Source: an uncultured Lachnospiraceae bacterium (GTDB lineage Bacteria; Bacillota; Clostridia; Lachnospirales; Lachnospiraceae). From it: a DNA stretch of 64,000 bases. Numbering within the stretch: position 1 is the stretch's first letter; every line of letters begins with the position of its first letter. The notes beneath the pieces were generated by a model, which saw only the letters and a program-made list of their open reading frames with translations, did no database searches and was not told the origin of the DNA. This document shows positions 60,840 through 64,000 of the stretch, piece by piece. The stretch spans positions 1 to 64,000 of the forward strand of contig CASWVG010000004.1 of the NCBI GenBank assembly GCA_949472775.1, given 5' to 3'. A program made the translations under genes and the position numbers.

Positions 60840-62333
60840 TCATTGTATATACAGGTTCGTATACCCCATCAGGCTTTCGTCCACCTCTCTGGCGCACTCC
60901 CTGCCCTGGCGGATTGCCTTTACCACAAGGGACTGTCCTGTGTGCATGTCACCCGCCGTAAACACCCGGTCCGCACTGGTCATAAATTTACCCGCCGCTG
61001 TCTGTACATTCGTCCTGCCGTCTATCGCCACCTTAAAAGCGTCCGTCACATACTTCTGGCTGCCCAGAAATCCCGCGGCGATCAGCACGATCTGCGCGTC
61101 CAGCGTCTTTTCCGAACCTTCGATTTCCCTGCTGATCATGCGTCCTGTCTTCGCATCCCTCTCCCATGTCAGAGAAACGATTTTCACGGCTTTCAGATTC
61201 CCGTTTTTATCTTTGACAAACTCCTTCACCGTAGACTCGTAAATCCGGGGATCGTGACCGTAAACGGCAATCGCCTCCTCCTGCCCGTAATCGGTCTTGC
61301 AGACTTTGGGCCACTGGGGCCAGGGATTGCTGTCCGTCCTCGCATCGGGCGCCTTTGGCATCATCTCGATCTGGGTCACGGACTTCGCACCGTGGCGGAT
61401 GGCTGTGCCCACGCAGTCGTTCCCGGTATCGCCTCCACCGATGACCACCACGTTTTTGTCCTTCGTGTCCACATACTTTTTATCCGCAAAGTCCGAATCC
61501 AGCAGGCTCTTCGTGTTTGCCGAAAGAAAATCCACCGCAAAGTAGATGCCTTTGGCGTCCCTGCCCGGCGCGCTGATATCTCTTGGCTGGGAAGCCCCGC
61601 AGCAGAGCACCACCCGGTCAAATTCCTGCAGCAGCTTCTGCGCCTTTACCGCCTTACCGATATCGCTGTTTGTCACAAAGGTTACGCCTTCCTCCTCCAT
61701 GACTTTGATCTTGCGGTCGATGATGTGTTTCTCCAGCTTCATATTGGGAATGCCGTACATCAAAAGCCCGCCAATCCGGTCGGAACGCTCAAACACGCTC
61801 ACCAGATGGCCCCTTCTGTTGAGCTGATCCGCCACCGCAAGGCCGGAGGGACCGCTGCCCACCACCGCCACCTTCTTTCCGGTGCGCACCTTGGGCGGCT
61901 TCGCCGCCGCATAGCCTTTGTCATAGGCGTTTTCAATGATGGCATACTCATTTTCCTTCGTGGAAACCGCATCGCCGTTCAGGCCGCAGGTACAGGCTGC
62001 CTCGCACAGCGCAGGACAGACTCTCGACGTAAATTCCGGGAAGTTGTTGGTCTTGTGCAGACGGTAGTACGCCTGTTCCCAGTTTCCCATATAAACCAGA
62101 TCGTTCCACTCCGGCACCAGATTGTGCAGCGGACAGCCGGAAGTCATACCGCCAAGTGACATGCCCGACTGGCAGAAGGGAACGCCGCAGTCCATACAGC
62201 GCGCGCCCTGCTCCCGCTGTTCCTCCATCGTCAGATGCACATGAAACTCATTAAAATTCTGAATGCGCTGTTTCGGACTTACATCCGTTGAAACCTTGCG
62301 CTCATATTCCATAAATCCTGTCGGTTTTCCCAT
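60840..62333 (-). CDS. gltD: Glutamate synthase (NADPH) small subunit
   Basis: This 497-residue flavoprotein feeds electrons from NAD(P)H to the large subunit through FAD and 4Fe-4S clusters. Cysteine motifs CMDCGVPFC and CPALCEAACTCGLN lie in the N-terminal 110 residues. The FAD-binding GSGPSGLAVADQL is near 155, and the NADPH-binding GGGDTGNDCVGTAIRHG is near 295. The C-terminal GDMHTGQSLVVKAIRQGRE completes the fold. It starts 15 bp after gltB, in one operon. The enzyme makes glutamate from glutamine and 2-oxoglutarate. Confidence 0.95.
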   Translation of the reverse strand: MGKPTGFMEYERKVSTDVSPKQRIQNFNEFHVHLTMEEQREQGARCMDCGVPFCQSGMSLGGMTSGCPLHNLVPEWNDLVYMGNWEQAYYRLHKTNNFPEFTSRVCPALCEAACTCGLNGDAVSTKENEYAIIENAYDKGYAAAKPPKVRTGKKVAVVGSGPSGLAVADQLNRRGHLVSVFERSDRIGGLLMYGIPNMKLEKHIIDRKIKVMEEEGVTFVTNSDIGKAVKAQKLLQEFDRVVLCCGASQPRDISAPGRDAKGIYFAVDFLSANTKSLLDSDFADKKYVDTKDKNVVVIGGGDTGNDCVGTAIRHGAKSVTQIEMMPKAPDARTDSNPWPQWPKVCKTDYGQEEAIAVYGHDPRIYESTVKEFVKDKNGNLKAVKIVSLTWERDAKTGRMISREIEGSEKTLDAQIVLIAAGFLGSQKYVTDAFKVAIDGRTNVQTAAGKFMTSADRVFTAGDMHTGQSLVVKAIRQGRECAREVDESLMGYTNLYIQ

Positions 62334-62348
62334 GTTGTCCTCCCATTC

Positions 62349-64000
62349 TCAAACCGTTTCCTTGTCTTTTTTATAAAACGCCTCGATCTGCGCCTGCTCC
62401 GCGCTCAATCCCTTCTCCTCCATCTGCACGATAAGCTTTAACATAATCTCATAGTCGTGAGGGATGATCTTCTTGAACTTCGGCAGATACTCTCCAAAAT
62501 TGTCCAGAATCTCCTTTCCCTTGGCGGAATTGGTATATGTCACATGCTCCTTAATCATTTCTTTCAGTGCAAGGACATCATATTTCGAGGTGATCTCATA
62601 GGAGGAAACCATTTCCTTATTGATCTTGGTGTACAAATCGTTATTTTCATCCAATACATAAGCGATACCGCCGCTCATGCCCGCCGCAAAATTCTTGCCC
62701 ACGGAACCGATCACCACCACGCGTCCGCCGGTCATGTATTCGCAGCCATGGTCACCCACGCCCTCCACCACCGCGACAGCGCCGGAATTTCGCACACAGA
62801 ACCGCTCGCCTGCCACGCCTCCTATAAATGCTTTGCCGGAAGTCGCGCCGTAGAGAGATACATTGCCGATGATGATATTCTCATCCTGTTTAAAAGCGGA
62901 ACCTTTAGGCGGATAAACCACCAGCTTGCCGCCGGATAAGCCCTTTCCGAAGTAGTCGTTGGAGTCCCCTGCCAGTTCCAGTGTGAGCCCTTTCGGGATA
63001 AACGCGCCAAAGCTTTGTCCGCCGGAACCTTTGCACAGGATATGGTAAGTGTCCTCCTCCAGCGTATCGCCGAATCTCCTCGTGATCTCCGATCCGAAAA
63101 TGGTGCCGAAGGTACGGTCCGTGTTGGAGACATCCACTTCCAGGCTCCGCTTCTGTCCACTTTCAAGCGCCTTTAATAGCTGCTTTAGGAGCACCTTCTC
63201 GTCAAGTGTCTTTTCCAGATGGAAGTCGTATACCTGCTTCGGATCAAAGATAAATTTCTCCTTACTCCCCTCGTAAGGATTGCGCAAAATCAATGTGAGA
63301 TCCACTTTTCTCTGACGGTCCGTCAGATTATCCTTCACTCTTAGGAGTTCTGTCCTGCCCACCAGCTCATCCACCTTGCGCACGCCAAGCTTCGCCATAT
63401 ACTCTCTGAGCTCCTGCGCGATAAACCGCATAAAGTTCTCCACGTACTCCGGCTTTCCCGTAAAACGTTTCCGCAGTTCCGGGTTCTGGGTCGCCACACC
63501 CACCGGACAGGTGTCCAGATTGCAGACACGCATCATGAGACACCCCATGGTTACAAGGGGCGCCGTGGCAAAGCCAAACTCCTCCGCGCCGAGGATCGCC
63601 GCGATTGCCACATCCCGTCCGCTCATCAGTTTCCCGTCCGTCTCGATACGGACCTTGTTTCTAAGACCGTTCTGGATCAAAGTCTGGTGTGTCTCCGCCA
63701 GTCCCAGCTCCCAGGGCAGTCCTGCGTTGTGGATGGAATTGCGGGGCGCGGCTCCCGTGCCGCCGTCATAGCCACTCACCAAAATCACCTGTGCACCCGC
63801 CTTCGCCACGCCTGCTGCCACCGTTCCCACACCAGCCTCGGAAACGAGCTTCACCGAAATCCGCGCCCTGGTATTGGCATTTTTCAAGTCATAGATCAAC
63901 TGCGCCAGATCCTCAATCGAATAGATATCGTGATGCGGCGGCGGCGAGATCAGTCCTACGCCGGGCGTGGAATGTCTCGTCTTTGCAATCCACGGATATA
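62349..64000 (-). CDS. gltB: Glutamate synthase large subunit, 3' part (runs off the window)
   Basis: The frame is open to position 64000, so only the C-terminal 550 or so codons are seen. Present are the end of the FMN-binding synthase domain ([37 protein letters not shown]), the 3Fe-4S cysteines in [17 protein letters not shown], and the C-terminal GXGXG β-helix domain (residues from about 270 of the visible part; [39 protein letters not shown]). The N-terminal glutaminase domain lies outside. The order gltB-gltD and the 15-bp spacing are usual. Confidence 0.95.
   Translation of the reverse strand, partial: YPWIAKTRHSTPGVGLISPPPHHDIYSIEDLAQLIYDLKNANTRARISVKLVSEAGVGTVAAGVAKAGAQVILVSGYDGGTGAAPRNSIHNAGLPWELGLAETHQTLIQNGLRNKVRIETDGKLMSGRDVAIAAILGAEEFGFATAPLVTMGCLMMRVCNLDTCPVGVATQNPELRKRFTGKPEYVENFMRFIAQELREYMAKLGVRKVDELVGRTELLRVKDNLTDRQRKVDLTLILRNPYEGSKEKFIFDPKQVYDFHLEKTLDEKVLLKQLLKALESGQKRSLEVDVSNTDRTFGTIFGSEITRRFGDTLEEDTYHILCKGSGGQSFGAFIPKGLTLELAGDSNDYFGKGLSGGKLVVYPPKGSAFKQDENIIIGNVSLYGATSGKAFIGGVAGERFCVRNSGAVAVVEGVGDHGCEYMTGGRVVVIGSVGKNFAAGMSGGIAYVLDENNDLYTKINKEMVSSYEITSKYDVLALKEMIKEHVTYTNSAKGKEILDNFGEYLPKFKKIIPHDYEIMLKLIVQMEEKGLSAEQAQIEAFYKKDKETV

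Overview
The window looks like a chromosomal segment of a gut-type member of the Clostridia, most likely Lachnospiraceae. The evidence is the gene content: a β-mannoside phosphorolysis locus with two GH130 enzymes and a cellobiose 2-epimerase, YesMN-controlled CUT1 sugar transport, a DUF6465 protein, the TIGR03915/TIGR03916 pair, an HPr-like protein without the phospho-histidine, and AGGAGG-type ribosome binding sites throughout. No rRNA, tRNA or CRISPR array was seen. No species is assigned.

Layout. 0-5.5 kb: azlCD amino-acid exporter, a DUF6465 protein, a YbaK-type deacylase and the TrkH/TrkA potassium system. 5.5-15.2 kb: a visibly AT-richer accessory island. It holds a frameshifted DUF4405 remnant, a PD-(D/E)XK-like plus SEC-C protein, an XRE regulator, a type I toxin-antitoxin module (30-aa toxin plus antisense RNA), an HxlR regulator, a three-gene operon with a TPR-CHAT protease and a two-helix membrane protein, and a Fic gene that has lost both its inhibitory and its catalytic motif. 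15.4-17.3 kb: a LysM/peptidoglycan-binding protein.

17.5-27.1 kb: the β-mannan-oligosaccharide locus. An ABC importer (solute-binding protein and two permeases) brings in mannosides, cellobiose 2-epimerase converts mannobiose to mannosyl-glucose, and two GH130 phosphorylases release mannose 1-phosphate. AraC and LacI regulators sit at its upstream end. 27.2-31.4 kb: a heterodimeric ABC exporter preceded by a strong promoter, a 37-codon leader ORF, an intrinsic terminator and tandem repeats, arranged like a ribosome-controlled attenuator. 31.4-40.8 kb: 164-bp tandem repeats, a GH13 enzyme, a long non-coding stretch with DnaA-box-like sites, a DinG/XPD-type helicase, an HPr-like protein, TIGR03915/03916 and an SNF transporter.

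40.9-46.5 kb: chemoreceptor, DUF1266 lipoprotein, AsnA, DUF1284, BioY under a BirA-type operator, and a PAS protein. 46.5-58.7 kb: a second sugar locus with a YesM/YesN two-component system, a CUT1 ABC importer, two GH31 enzymes (one YicI-like α-xylosidase) and a HAD phosphatase. 58.9-64.0 kb: an L,D-transpeptidase, then gltD and the 3' part of gltB, which runs off the window.

Two layers cross the gene map. The first is a set of families of palindromic or tandem intergenic repeats. The second is a dispersed 17-bp palindrome, TTGAC-N7-GTCAA, found 12 times by eye, mostly inside coding sequence. That motif and the TPR-CHAT operon are the most promising candidates for undescribed biology here.
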